Positions 1-7,258 of a stretch of 7,258 nt of DNA are shown here, in pieces. Numbering within the stretch: position 1 is the first letter of the stretch; every line of letters begins with the position of its first letter. Under the pieces are notes generated by a model. That model was not told the DNA's origin. It saw only the letters and a list, made by a program, of their open reading frames with translations, and ran no database searches. Both the position numbers and the translations under genes were made by a program. The DNA lies in NCBI GenBank assembly GCA_016200445.1, contig JACQEQ010000333.1:1-7258 (forward strand), read 5' to 3'. The stretch comes from Gammaproteobacteria bacterium (lineage in GTDB: Bacteria > Pseudomonadota > Gammaproteobacteria > SG8-11).

Positions 1-1302
<1,302 letters not shown>

Positions 1303-1322
1303 AGGTTTTTGTCCGGGGATTG

Positions 1323-1353
1323 CCCATGCCTGGGAGGGAAGCTTAAGCATGGG
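1323..1353 (-). promoter_or_regulatory. Inverted repeat in the pyrG leader (possible 5'-end hairpin)
   Basis: On the minus strand CCCATGC (1353-1347) pairs perfectly with GCATGGG (1329-1323) across a 17-base pyrimidine-rich loop. The 5' arm coincides with the predicted transcription start, so the hairpin would sit at the very 5' end of the mRNA. There is no T run, so it is not an intrinsic terminator. A role in pyrG control is an inference. A 7-bp stem with a 17-base loop is only moderately stable. Confidence 0.35.
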
Positions 1354-1358
1354 TGCAC

Positions 1359-1388
1359 AAGATACCAGAAACACCCCGGCCGGCTCAA
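1359..1388 (-). promoter_or_regulatory. Predicted sigma70-type promoter of pyrG
   Basis: Read on the minus strand, TTGAGC (1383-1388) is followed by an 18-base spacer and TATCTT (1359-1364). The -10 is preceded by TGG, which makes an extended -10 (TGnTATnnT). The -35 matches the consensus at four of six positions. The predicted start would fall about 1351-1354, some 50 bases before the pyrG ATG, at the sequence ACCC. It lies between the stop of the small exported protein and pyrG, so pyrG can be expressed independently of the upstream genes. The prediction is from motif reading only. Confidence 0.5.
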
Positions 1389-1415
1389 TGAAACCTGGCC
1401 ATAGAACACGAAAAT

Positions 1416-1880
1416 TTACTTGGTGGTAAGCACCAAGCCGAACATCACGACGCCTTCGATCTGTTGGTATAACTTTTGGTAACGCTTGCGGCTCACCGAC
1501 ACGCCTAGTCCATCGGTAAGCAGCACTACAGCACCGATTTCCGGATACCAGGCACCGAAGTACTCGCCGCCGTTGCGCCGATAGCCAGCGACGAAACCCC
1601 CGCCAATGTACACATTCACCCGGGTCGGCAATAAATATCCGGCGCCGAACTCGGTGGCCCAGGCTTCGCCGTGCTGCGGGTCGTTGTATTGCGCCAAGTC
1701 CCAGTGCGCCGCCGTGCCGGCGCGCACGCCGTAGATGCCAAAGGTGGTGATGAGCGGGTCGCCTTGCGAATGTTTGCGCTGCGCGAATTGCAGCATGGAG
1801 GTTTCCGGATCGGCAGCCTGCGTCGCCGCACTCGTGCCGAACAGGAATACCAACACTGCAACCGCCAAGATGGATTTCAT
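1416..1880 (-). CDS. Unrecognised exported protein, 154 aa, beta-strand-rich
   Basis: I do not recognise a family. The ATG at 1880 is chosen because it begins a clear signal peptide. It has MK at the N-terminus, a hydrophobic stretch from residue 4 to about 14, and a likely cleavage after Ala22 (TQA/AD). An SD-like GTGAG six bases upstream overlaps the tilS stop. The mature part, about 132 residues, is rich in Gly and aromatics. It shows alternating hydrophobic stretches, such as FGIYGVRAG, VNVYIGGGFVAGY and IGAVVLLTDGLGVSV, with an aromatic and basic stretch (KRYQKLYQQ) near the C-terminus. This suggests a periplasmic or small outer-membrane beta protein. It lacks the terminal Phe usual in outer-membrane barrels and ends in TTK. 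The start lies 7 bases after the tilS stop, so cotranscription is likely. The export call is fairly sure; the function is unknown. Confidence 0.8.
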   Translation of the reverse strand: MKSILAVAVLVFLFGTSAATQAADPETSMLQFAQRKHSQGDPLITTFGIYGVRAGTAAHWDLAQYNDPQHGEAWATEFGAGYLLPTRVNVYIGGGFVAGYRRNGGEYFGAWYPEIGAVVLLTDGLGVSVSRKRYQKLYQQIEGVVMFGLVLTTK

Positions 1881-1887
1881 TGTCGAC

Positions 1888-3276
1888 TCACTCGGGTTGA
1901 AATTCGATTGCAACGGCACCGTCACGTGCGGCGAATTCGTCCGCGTACCAGTAGCCTGCGACCGCCGCCAGTTCCGTTCCAATGTAAAGCAATGGCACCC
2001 GTGCGCGCTGCCAGGGCGGCACACCGGCCTGCTGAAACAGATTTTTCAGCGTCGCATGATGCGCGCGACCGGCGGGCCGAATACGCTCGCCGCCGCTACG
2101 AAATGCAACGCGCACCCCGGCGGCGCACGCCTCGGCACGCAAGCCGGCGCCCTGCTCCCGGCGCGGGGCTAAGGTGCCGGCGCCAGCGATATGGAGCGGC
2201 GCGTCGAGATTCCACGTCCACTGCTGTGACGCGTCGAAGCCAGGCACTGGCGGCAGCGCATACAGCGCATCCCGATAGCGCCGCACATCCGCGCCTGGCC
2301 AATGCATGCGCGGTTCGGCATCGGCGGCCGCATGCAACACATCGCGTTGCAGGCGCTCCAAATGACGCTGTTGCGGCAGCGGCAAGCCCAGCTGCTCGAT
2401 CCAAAAACGCAGCACGTTACGTTGGCGGGCCGGCGATAAGCACAACAGCTTGGATACGCTTAGTCCTGACCCCTTCCCCGCCGGCGGCGGAAGTAATCCT
2501 GTATTTCGCTTAGCGAGCTCCGCAATCGCCAAAGCAGGTGTTGGCGGGATAGCTACCGCATGCAAGTCTGCCCGCGCCGACACCTCCAACACCTCCGCTG
2601 CCTCGGCGCATAGCTGCGCGCTGCGCGCTAATGTCACACTTGCGGCTGGCCAGCGCCGCTGCAAGCGCGGCAGAATTTCGTGGCGCAGGTAATTCCGGTC
2701 AAAGCGCGTGTCGCTGTTGCTTGGGTCATCGATCCAGTGCAGTTGTTGCGCAAGCGCATATTCGCGCAGGGCCGCGCGCGAACACTCCAGCAGCGGCCGC
2801 GCCAGCCAACCATGGGCAAAGCGCGACAGCTCCGCCATGCCCGCCAAGCCGCGCGGTCCGGCGCCGCGCAACAACTGTAATAACAAGGTCTCAGCTTGGT
2901 CGTCTTGATGATGTGCAGTGAATAAAACATCGCCGGGCTGCAAAAGCCCGGTAAACACCGTGTAACGCGCCACGCGTGCGGCATCTTCAGGACTTGTGCC
3001 GACGAGCGCACGGGCATCGACGGCACGCACCTCGCACGCGACACCCAACTCTGCGCACACCTGCACGCAATGTTGCGCCCACTCTGTTGAACTCAGTTGT
3101 AATCCGTGATTAACGTGAATCGCGCCCAATTCCACGCCGGGAAACTGGGCGCGCAATTGCACCAACGCGTGTAACAACGCATGTGAATCGACGCCACCGC
3201 TATAGGCAACGAGATAACGCGGCGCGCGCGCTAAGCGCGCAATAAACGGCAGCAATCCGGCAGGTGAAAAGGACAT
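1888..3276 (-). CDS. tilS: tRNA(Ile)-lysidine synthetase
   Basis: Attaches lysine to C34 of the CAU-anticodon tRNA(Ile) using ATP, so that it reads AUA and is charged with isoleucine. Cytoplasmic and essential in most bacteria. The 462-residue product has the N-type ATP-pyrophosphatase loop SGGVDS at 26-31, HVNHGL at 54-59, HHQDDQAET at 122-130, and WIDDPSNSDTRFDRNYLRHEILP at 181-203 split across the tRNA/ATP site. The C-terminal TilS domain (about 380-450) contains the RxGGERIRPAGR and LKNLFQQAGVPPWQR motifs. Family members are usually about 430-445 residues. The excess here is explained by an extra segment at about 257-276. The ATG at 3276 has no clear Shine-Dalgarno and no better upstream start. 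It lies 63 bases after accA and 7 bases before the small exported protein, suggesting one transcript. Confidence 0.96.
   Translation of the reverse strand: MSFSPAGLLPFIARLARAPRYLVAYSGGVDSHALLHALVQLRAQFPGVELGAIHVNHGLQLSSTEWAQHCVQVCAELGVACEVRAVDARALVGTSPEDAARVARYTVFTGLLQPGDVLFTAHHQDDQAETLLLQLLRGAGPRGLAGMAELSRFAHGWLARPLLECSRAALREYALAQQLHWIDDPSNSDTRFDRNYLRHEILPRLQRRWPAASVTLARSAQLCAEAAEVLEVSARADLHAVAIPPTPALAIAELAKRNTGLLPPPAGKGSGLSVSKLLCLSPARQRNVLRFWIEQLGLPLPQQRHLERLQRDVLHAAADAEPRMHWPGADVRRYRDALYALPPVPGFDASQQWTWNLDAPLHIAGAGTLAPRREQGAGLRAEACAAGVRVAFRSGGERIRPAGRAHHATLKNLFQQAGVPPWQRARVPLLYIGTELAAVAGYWYADEFAARDGAVAIEFQPE
2457..2513. repeat. GC-rich palindromic insertion within tilS
   Basis: Bases 2473-2493 form an almost perfect inverted repeat, CTTCC-CCGCC / GGCGG-C-GGAAG, with a single unpaired C at 2488 and no loop. 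A 7-base direct repeat, CGCTTAG, flanks it at 2457-2463 and 2507-2513. In TilS this encodes about residues 257-276, including LLPPPAGKGSG. The segment interrupts a region that in other TilS proteins runs directly into LSPARQRN, the start of the conserved helix. The translation resembles those of small dispersed GC-rich palindromes found in many proteobacterial genomes (LPPAGEG-like). No second copy is visible in this window, so its repeat status is inferred. Confidence 0.45.
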
Positions 3277-3339
3277 GAACGGTAGTGTAGCGGAGTCGCG
3301 TGGCGATAGGTAAAAGACCAGCGCAGCGCGTGCAACCGG

Positions 3340-4374
3340 CTACTTCACCGTTCTTTTTACTTCCTTGGCGGGTGCTTTTGCGGGCGGCGCCGGCAGCTTT
3401 GGCTTTTCTTTCAGAGATGGTTCATGAAACTGCCCAAGCTTCATCAGATGCTGGTAGCGCTGCTCGACTAATGTTTCGATCGGTACCGCATCCAGTTGTT
3501 GCAGCGTTTCGAGCAAGGTGTTCTTGAGCGTTTGCGCCATGATATTGGGATCACGGTGCGCACCACCCAGCGGTTCGGGAATCACGCGATCAACCAGATT
3601 GAGTTCTTTCAAACGCTTGGCGGTGATGCCCAGCGCAGCGGCGGCTTCAGCCGCTTTTTCCGCGCTTTTCCACAGAATCGACGCACAACCTTCCGGTGAA
3701 ATTACCGAATAGGTGCTGTATTGCAGGATCATCATGCGGTCGCCCACGCCGATGGCCAACGCGCCACCGGAGCCGCCCTCGCCCACCACGGTGCAAATAA
3801 TCGGGATGGTCAACTGCGACATCACGAATAAATTACGCGCGATGGCTTCGCTCTGGCCGCGCTCTTCGGCATCCATGCCCGGGTAGGCGCCGGGCGTGTC
3901 GATAAATGTCAACAACGGCAACTTGAAGCGCTCGGCCATCTGCATCAGGCGCAGCGCCTTGCGATAACCTTCCGGACGCGGCATGCCGAAGTTGCGTTTG
4001 ACTTTCTCTTTAGTATCACGGCCTTTTTGCTGGCCGATGATCATCACCGGCCGCCCGTCCAGCCGGGCGATGCCGCCGACAATCGCTGGATCGTCGGCAA
4101 AGGCGCGGTCGCCGTGCAGCTCGTAGAAATTGGTAAAAATCTTCTCGATGTAATCGAGTGTGTAAGGGCGTTGCGGATGGCGCGCCAGTTGAGAGATTTG
4201 CCAGGGTGTCAGATTTTTAAAAATGGTTTCCGTCAGCGCGCGGCTTTTCGCTTCCAGACGCGCAATCTCTTCATTGAGATTGATTTCCGCATCGCTGCCA
4301 ACGTGCTTAAGCGAATCGATTTTTGCTTCGAGCTCAGCAATAGGTTGTTCGAAATCCAGAAAATTTAGATTCAT
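3340..4374 (-). CDS. accA: Acetyl-CoA carboxylase carboxyltransferase subunit alpha
   Basis: With AccD it transfers the carboxyl group from carboxybiotin on AccB to acetyl-CoA, giving malonyl-CoA for fatty acid synthesis. The 344-residue product starts MNLNFLDFEQPIAELEAKI, the conserved family N-terminus, which fixes the ATG at 4374. No clear Shine-Dalgarno precedes it. The crotonase-fold carboxyltransferase core includes IIGQQKGRDTKEK (112-124), the segment NFGMPRPEGYRKA (128-140), FIDTPGAYPG (157-166), and the oxyanion-forming glycines of GEGGSGGA (198-205), followed by SPEGCASILWK (226-236). E. coli AccA has 319 residues. Here a basic Ala/Pro/Lys tail from about 320 to 344 is added. It is the first gene of the minus-strand cluster, upstream of tilS, as in Pseudomonas relatives. 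Confidence 0.98.
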   Translation of the reverse strand: MNLNFLDFEQPIAELEAKIDSLKHVGSDAEINLNEEIARLEAKSRALTETIFKNLTPWQISQLARHPQRPYTLDYIEKIFTNFYELHGDRAFADDPAIVGGIARLDGRPVMIIGQQKGRDTKEKVKRNFGMPRPEGYRKALRLMQMAERFKLPLLTFIDTPGAYPGMDAEERGQSEAIARNLFVMSQLTIPIICTVVGEGGSGGALAIGVGDRMMILQYSTYSVISPEGCASILWKSAEKAAEAAAALGITAKRLKELNLVDRVIPEPLGGAHRDPNIMAQTLKNTLLETLQQLDAVPIETLVEQRYQHLMKLGQFHEPSLKEKPKLPAPPAKAPAKEVKRTVK

Positions 4375-4559
4375 AGCGATTCGCAGGGCACCGGTCAAAA
4401 ATGGAGGGCTTATTCTACACCAATCCGCAACTTAGGTAGGAGGGCAAACAACCTTGGTAATCATCCAAGCGGCGCACTGCAAAGGCAGCGCGCGGCGCAA
4501 CTCACCCACCCCCTAAACCTGCCGATAGAGTCTCCAGTACGCACGCATCAGGCACCCCT
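4375..4559. other. Divergent intergenic region between accA and the hybrid kinase
   Basis: These 185 bases hold no convincing gene. For accA, a TAGAAT -10 candidate on the minus strand (complement of 4412-4417) lies about 38 bases before the ATG, but no good -35 is seen at the usual distance. For the kinase, no convincing plus-strand promoter was seen; an AGG at 4550-4552 may serve as a weak ribosome binding site, seven bases before its ATG. Confidence 0.5.
4453..4469. promoter_or_regulatory. Inverted repeat CTTGG-N7-CCAAG, possible operator
   Basis: A perfect 5-bp inverted repeat with a 7-base spacer (taatcat) lies in the spacer between the divergent accA and kinase genes. It sits upstream of the accA -10 candidate and about 90 bases before the kinase ATG. 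The symmetry and spacing fit a dimeric regulator site, but such short repeats arise by chance. I do not recognise the regulator. Confidence 0.2.
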
Positions 4560-7258
4560 ATGCATTTCCTGTTTTCAACCCGCTCTGCTGGCGTTCGCCC
4601 GATTTGGGATGGCTTTGCTGCGAGCCTGATTTTAGCCTGTACGGCCGCACTTGGAATTGCCGGCGTCTGGTATGTCGCCGGTGAGCATTTGCGTTCTGAA
4701 GTGCGCGACGACTTGGTGCGCTTGGCCATGGTGGTGGCAGCCAATCTTGATCCCGAGCTGCACGACTCGCTGACCGACCCCGCGCAAATGGATGGCGCAG
4801 ATTACCAGCGCGCGCTCATTCCACTGCGCGCGATGCGTGCCAAGGCCTCGGGAATTAAATATGTCTACACCATGGTCCGTCGCGACGGAAAAATTCGTTT
4901 TGTGCTCGATGCGGCTGAGCCCGGCGATCACGACGGCGACGGCGTGGAAGATCGTTCTGCATTAGGTGAAGTCTATGAAGATATCGATGCTGGCATGTTG
5001 ATCGCCTTCGGCGATGCCACCACCCCCGGCCGCGCCATTGCCAGCGAAGCGCCATATAAAGACAAATGGGGCAGCTTCATGACGGGCTATGCACCGTTCT
5101 ACAACCGCCAGGGACAACCCTCCGGCGTGGTCGGCGTGGACCTGCTGGCTGATGACTATTTGCAGCGGTTGGCGGAAGCCAAACAAGCCGCGTTACTGGG
5201 TGCGATTCCCGCCATGCTGGCGGCAGTGCTGGCGGGAATCGTCGTCTTCGTACTACGCCGCCGTGCTGCGGCTCAACTGGCCGAGTTACAACAGGCCAAA
5301 GATCACGCCGAATACGCCAGCCGTGCTAAGGGCGATTTTCTGGCGGTCATGAGCCATGAAATCCGCACGCCGCTGGGCGGCATCATCGGCATGACCGAAC
5401 TTGCGCTCGACACGCACCTGGATGCGGAGCAGCGTGAATATCTGGAAGCTGCACGCGGTTCAGCCGGAACACTACTTGCCATCATCAACGACATTTTGGA
5501 TTTTTCAAAAATCGAAGCCGGCCGGGTCGAACTGGACATTCTGCCCTATCCGTTGCGCGACACACTCGAAGATCTCGTTGCCAGCCTGGCATTTCCTGCG
5601 CACCAAAAACACCTTGAGCTGATTGTTGACATTAACGACGACGTGCCCGAACAGGTCATTGGTGATCCGACCCGGATTCGGCAGGTGATTCTGAATCTGG
5701 TCGGCAACGCCTTGAAATTCACCGACCACGGCGAAGTGGTGGTGCAGGTAAGCACGCTCGACGCTGCAAGCCCGGCGCCGTGGTTGCACTACTGCGTACG
5801 TGACACCGGCATCGGTATCGCTGCGGATAAACTCGATTCGATTTTCGAATCATTCACGCAAGCCGATTCTTCCACCAGCCGCAAATACGGCGGCACGGGC
5901 CTTGGCTTGACGATTTGTAAACGGCTGGTGGAGTTGATGGGCGGACGCATCTGGGTAGACAGCGTGCCGGGGCAAGGCAGTGGCTTTAATTTCACCGTGC
6001 CATTGCGCGCCGCTGAAGCTGGGGCACCCGCCTGGCCCGCAGCGCTGCTCGAAAAAAACATTCTGATCGTCGAAGGCAATCTGACTCAAGCACACGCCAT
6101 GCAACGCCAGTTGTGCCGCGCGGGAATGCGTGTCGAAGCTGTTACCAGCGGTTCCGCCGCATTGGATGCATTGCGCCAGGCCCTCGAAACTAAAGCGCAC
6201 TTTCAAGCCGTATTAATCGACAGCCACATGCCCGGCCTGGACGGCTTCGATCTGGTCAAAATGATCGCGCCGTTTGCTGCGGCCTACGGCGAAATCATCA
6301 TGGTGTTGCAGCGCGGCATGTTAACCGACGAGGCTGAACAGTGCCGCAGCGCGAATATTCGCTACTTCGTAACCAAACCACTGCGCACGGCCCGGCTCAT
6401 GACTGCCTTGGTCAGCGCTATCACCGGCATCGATTTGGACAAAGGAACCACTGCGCGACAAATAGCGCAGCGTGAATTGCAGATATTGCTGGCGGAAGAT
6501 AACGAAACCAATCAACTGTTCGGTACTCGCCTGCTGGAAAAAGCCGGGCACCACGTGACCGTCGCTGCGAACGGATTACTGGCCGTGGAACTCGCGGCGA
6601 CTCATCACTACGACATTATTCTGATGGACGTGCAAATGCCGCAGCTCGACGGCCTCGCCGCAACACAACAGATACGCGCACGCGAGGCCGCCTTAGGCAC
6701 GCACACACCCATCATCGCAATGACTGCAAACGCTACCCCCGAAGACCGGCATATGTGTCTTGCCGCCGGTATGGATGGGTTTCTGTCGAAACCGGTGCGC
6801 AGTGACGAAATCATTGCTGTAGTTCAGCAACATACCGGCGGCGCGGATAACGTAGAAAATGCTCAGCGCATTGAAGTCAACACTTGGGCCAAAGATTGCG
6901 ATCAGCCCGCTTGCGATGGAACTCCTGAAGTTTTCAATATTTCGGCAGCATTGCAGCGTCTGGATGGCGACGAAGATTTATTGCGCACGGTTGGCCGCAG
7001 CTTCCTAGAACACTTAACAAGCATGCAAAACCAAATCGATGATGCAGTTAAACGCCAGCATAATGACGATATTCGCCGCTCTGCCCACGGCTTAAAGGGA
7101 GCGCTGCTTAACTTATCGGCAACGCGTGCGGCAGAGCTTGCACTACAGATGGAAAAAAGCGGACGCGAAGGAAATTCGCACGATGCGAGCTTGCAATGGG
7201 AAACACTGCAAATAGAACTGGCATTACTTAGACCGACAATGGAAAAATATTGTCAACA
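4560..7258 (+). CDS. Membrane-bound hybrid histidine kinase (Cache/PDC-like sensor, HisKA, HATPase, REC, REC, Hpt), 3' end cut by window edge
   Basis: Phosphorelay sensor kinase. The frame is open for 899 codons from the ATG at 4560 and reaches the edge without a stop. Helix 19-40 and helix 211-232 enclose a periplasmic domain. That domain contains GIKYVYTM (98-105), a DxDGDG loop (123-131) and YKDKWGSFMTGYAPFYN (166-182) followed by GVVGVD, a pattern like PDC/Cache sensors. A short linker without HAMP or PAS leads to the H-box SHEIRTPLG (His266). The ATPase has an N-box (Asn383), DTGIG (Asp415) and GGTGLGL (444-450). Receiver 1 has Asp554 and Lys606 but VEGN instead of acidic VDDN, and Leu583 where Thr/Ser is usual. 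Receiver 2 is complete (Glu646, Asp647, Asp690, Thr722, Lys744). The Hpt domain has AHGLKGA with His843. The end is probably near, since the Hpt helices are almost complete. It is divergent from accA; no cognate regulator is visible and the ligand is unknown. Confidence 0.95.
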   Translation, partial: MHFLFSTRSAGVRPIWDGFAASLILACTAALGIAGVWYVAGEHLRSEVRDDLVRLAMVVAANLDPELHDSLTDPAQMDGADYQRALIPLRAMRAKASGIKYVYTMVRRDGKIRFVLDAAEPGDHDGDGVEDRSALGEVYEDIDAGMLIAFGDATTPGRAIASEAPYKDKWGSFMTGYAPFYNRQGQPSGVVGVDLLADDYLQRLAEAKQAALLGAIPAMLAAVLAGIVVFVLRRRAAAQLAELQQAKDHAEYASRAKGDFLAVMSHEIRTPLGGIIGMTELALDTHLDAEQREYLEAARGSAGTLLAIINDILDFSKIEAGRVELDILPYPLRDTLEDLVASLAFPAHQKHLELIVDINDDVPEQVIGDPTRIRQVILNLVGNALKFTDHGEVVVQVSTLDAASPAPWLHYCVRDTGIGIAADKLDSIFESFTQADSSTSRKYGGTGLGLTICKRLVELMGGRIWVDSVPGQGSGFNFTVPLRAAEAGAPAWPAALLEKNILIVEGNLTQAHAMQRQLCRAGMRVEAVTSGSAALDALRQALETKAHFQAVLIDSHMPGLDGFDLVKMIAPFAAAYGEIIMVLQRGMLTDEAEQCRSANIRYFVTKPLRTARLMTALVSAITGIDLDKGTTARQIAQRELQILLAEDNETNQLFGTRLLEKAGHHVTVAANGLLAVELAATHHYDIILMDVQMPQLDGLAATQQIRAREAALGTHTPIIAMTANATPEDRHMCLAAGMDGFLSKPVRSDEIIAVVQQHTGGADNVENAQRIEVNTWAKDCDQPACDGTPEVFNISAALQRLDGDEDLLRTVGRSFLEHLTSMQNQIDDAVKRQHNDDIRRSAHGLKGALLNLSATRAAELALQMEKSGREGNSHDASLQWETLQIELALLRPTMEKYCQ

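Noticed and set aside
1376..1383. CCGGCCGG palindrome downstream of the small exported protein as a terminator
   Set aside because: It has no loop and no following T run, and it lies in the spacer of the predicted pyrG promoter.
1881..2024. N-terminal extension of the small exported protein to an upstream start at 2024
   Set aside because: It would overlap the end of tilS by over 130 bases and bury the clear signal peptide that starts at 1880.
1671..2513. Long plus-strand open frame of 280 codons
   Set aside because: It lies antisense to tilS and the small exported protein. Its product is Arg/Ala/His-rich low-complexity sequence typical of a shadow frame in GC-rich DNA.
3277..3339. Separate promoter for tilS (TACACT just before the ATG)
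   Set aside because: The -10-like hexamer is only six bases from the ATG and the nearest -35-like sequence is 19 bases away and poor. Read-through from accA is simpler.
4375..4398. Upstream TTG start for accA, adding eight residues
   Set aside because: The family N-terminus is MNLNFLDFEQ or close to it, and no Shine-Dalgarno supports the TTG.
4502..6814. Minus-strand open frames of 66-118 codons opposite the hybrid kinase
   Set aside because: They are shadows of a continuous kinase frame in which every domain motif is intact.

Overview
The window looks like a chromosomal housekeeping segment of a gammaproteobacterium, moderately GC-rich by eye. The minus strand carries, in transcription order, accA, tilS, a small exported protein and pyrG. 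The cluster accA-tilS-pyrG (then kdsA and eno beyond pyrG) is known from Pseudomonas and relatives, and the protein sequences fit that class. The exact genus cannot be read from this window.

Layout: 1-1302 (minus) is the N-terminal 434 codons of CTP synthase, running off the left edge. 1303-1415 is the pyrG upstream region, with a good sigma70-like promoter and a leader hairpin. 1416-1880 (minus) is an unrecognised, signal-peptide-bearing, beta-rich protein of 154 residues. 1888-3276 (minus) is tRNA(Ile)-lysidine synthetase, which contains an extra segment of about 20 residues encoded by a GC-rich palindromic sequence. 3340-4374 (minus) is the acetyl-CoA carboxylase alpha subunit with an unusual basic, Pro/Ala-rich tail. 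4375-4559 is a divergent intergenic region. From 4560 to the right edge (plus) runs a large membrane-bound hybrid histidine kinase with two receivers and an Hpt domain, still open at the edge.

How they relate: AccA (fatty acid synthesis), TilS (decoding of AUA codons) and PyrG (CTP supply) are essential growth functions and are not biochemically coupled. accA, tilS and the small protein are tightly spaced and probably cotranscribed; pyrG seems to have its own promoter as well. The hybrid kinase is divergent, an accessory-type signalling gene at a place where dnaE is found next to accA in Pseudomonas. No mobile element, CRISPR array, RNA gene or clear new multi-gene system was found. The points most worth following are the palindromic insertion in tilS, the pyrG leader, the unknown exported protein, and the kinase's DxDGDG sensor loop and degenerate first receiver.
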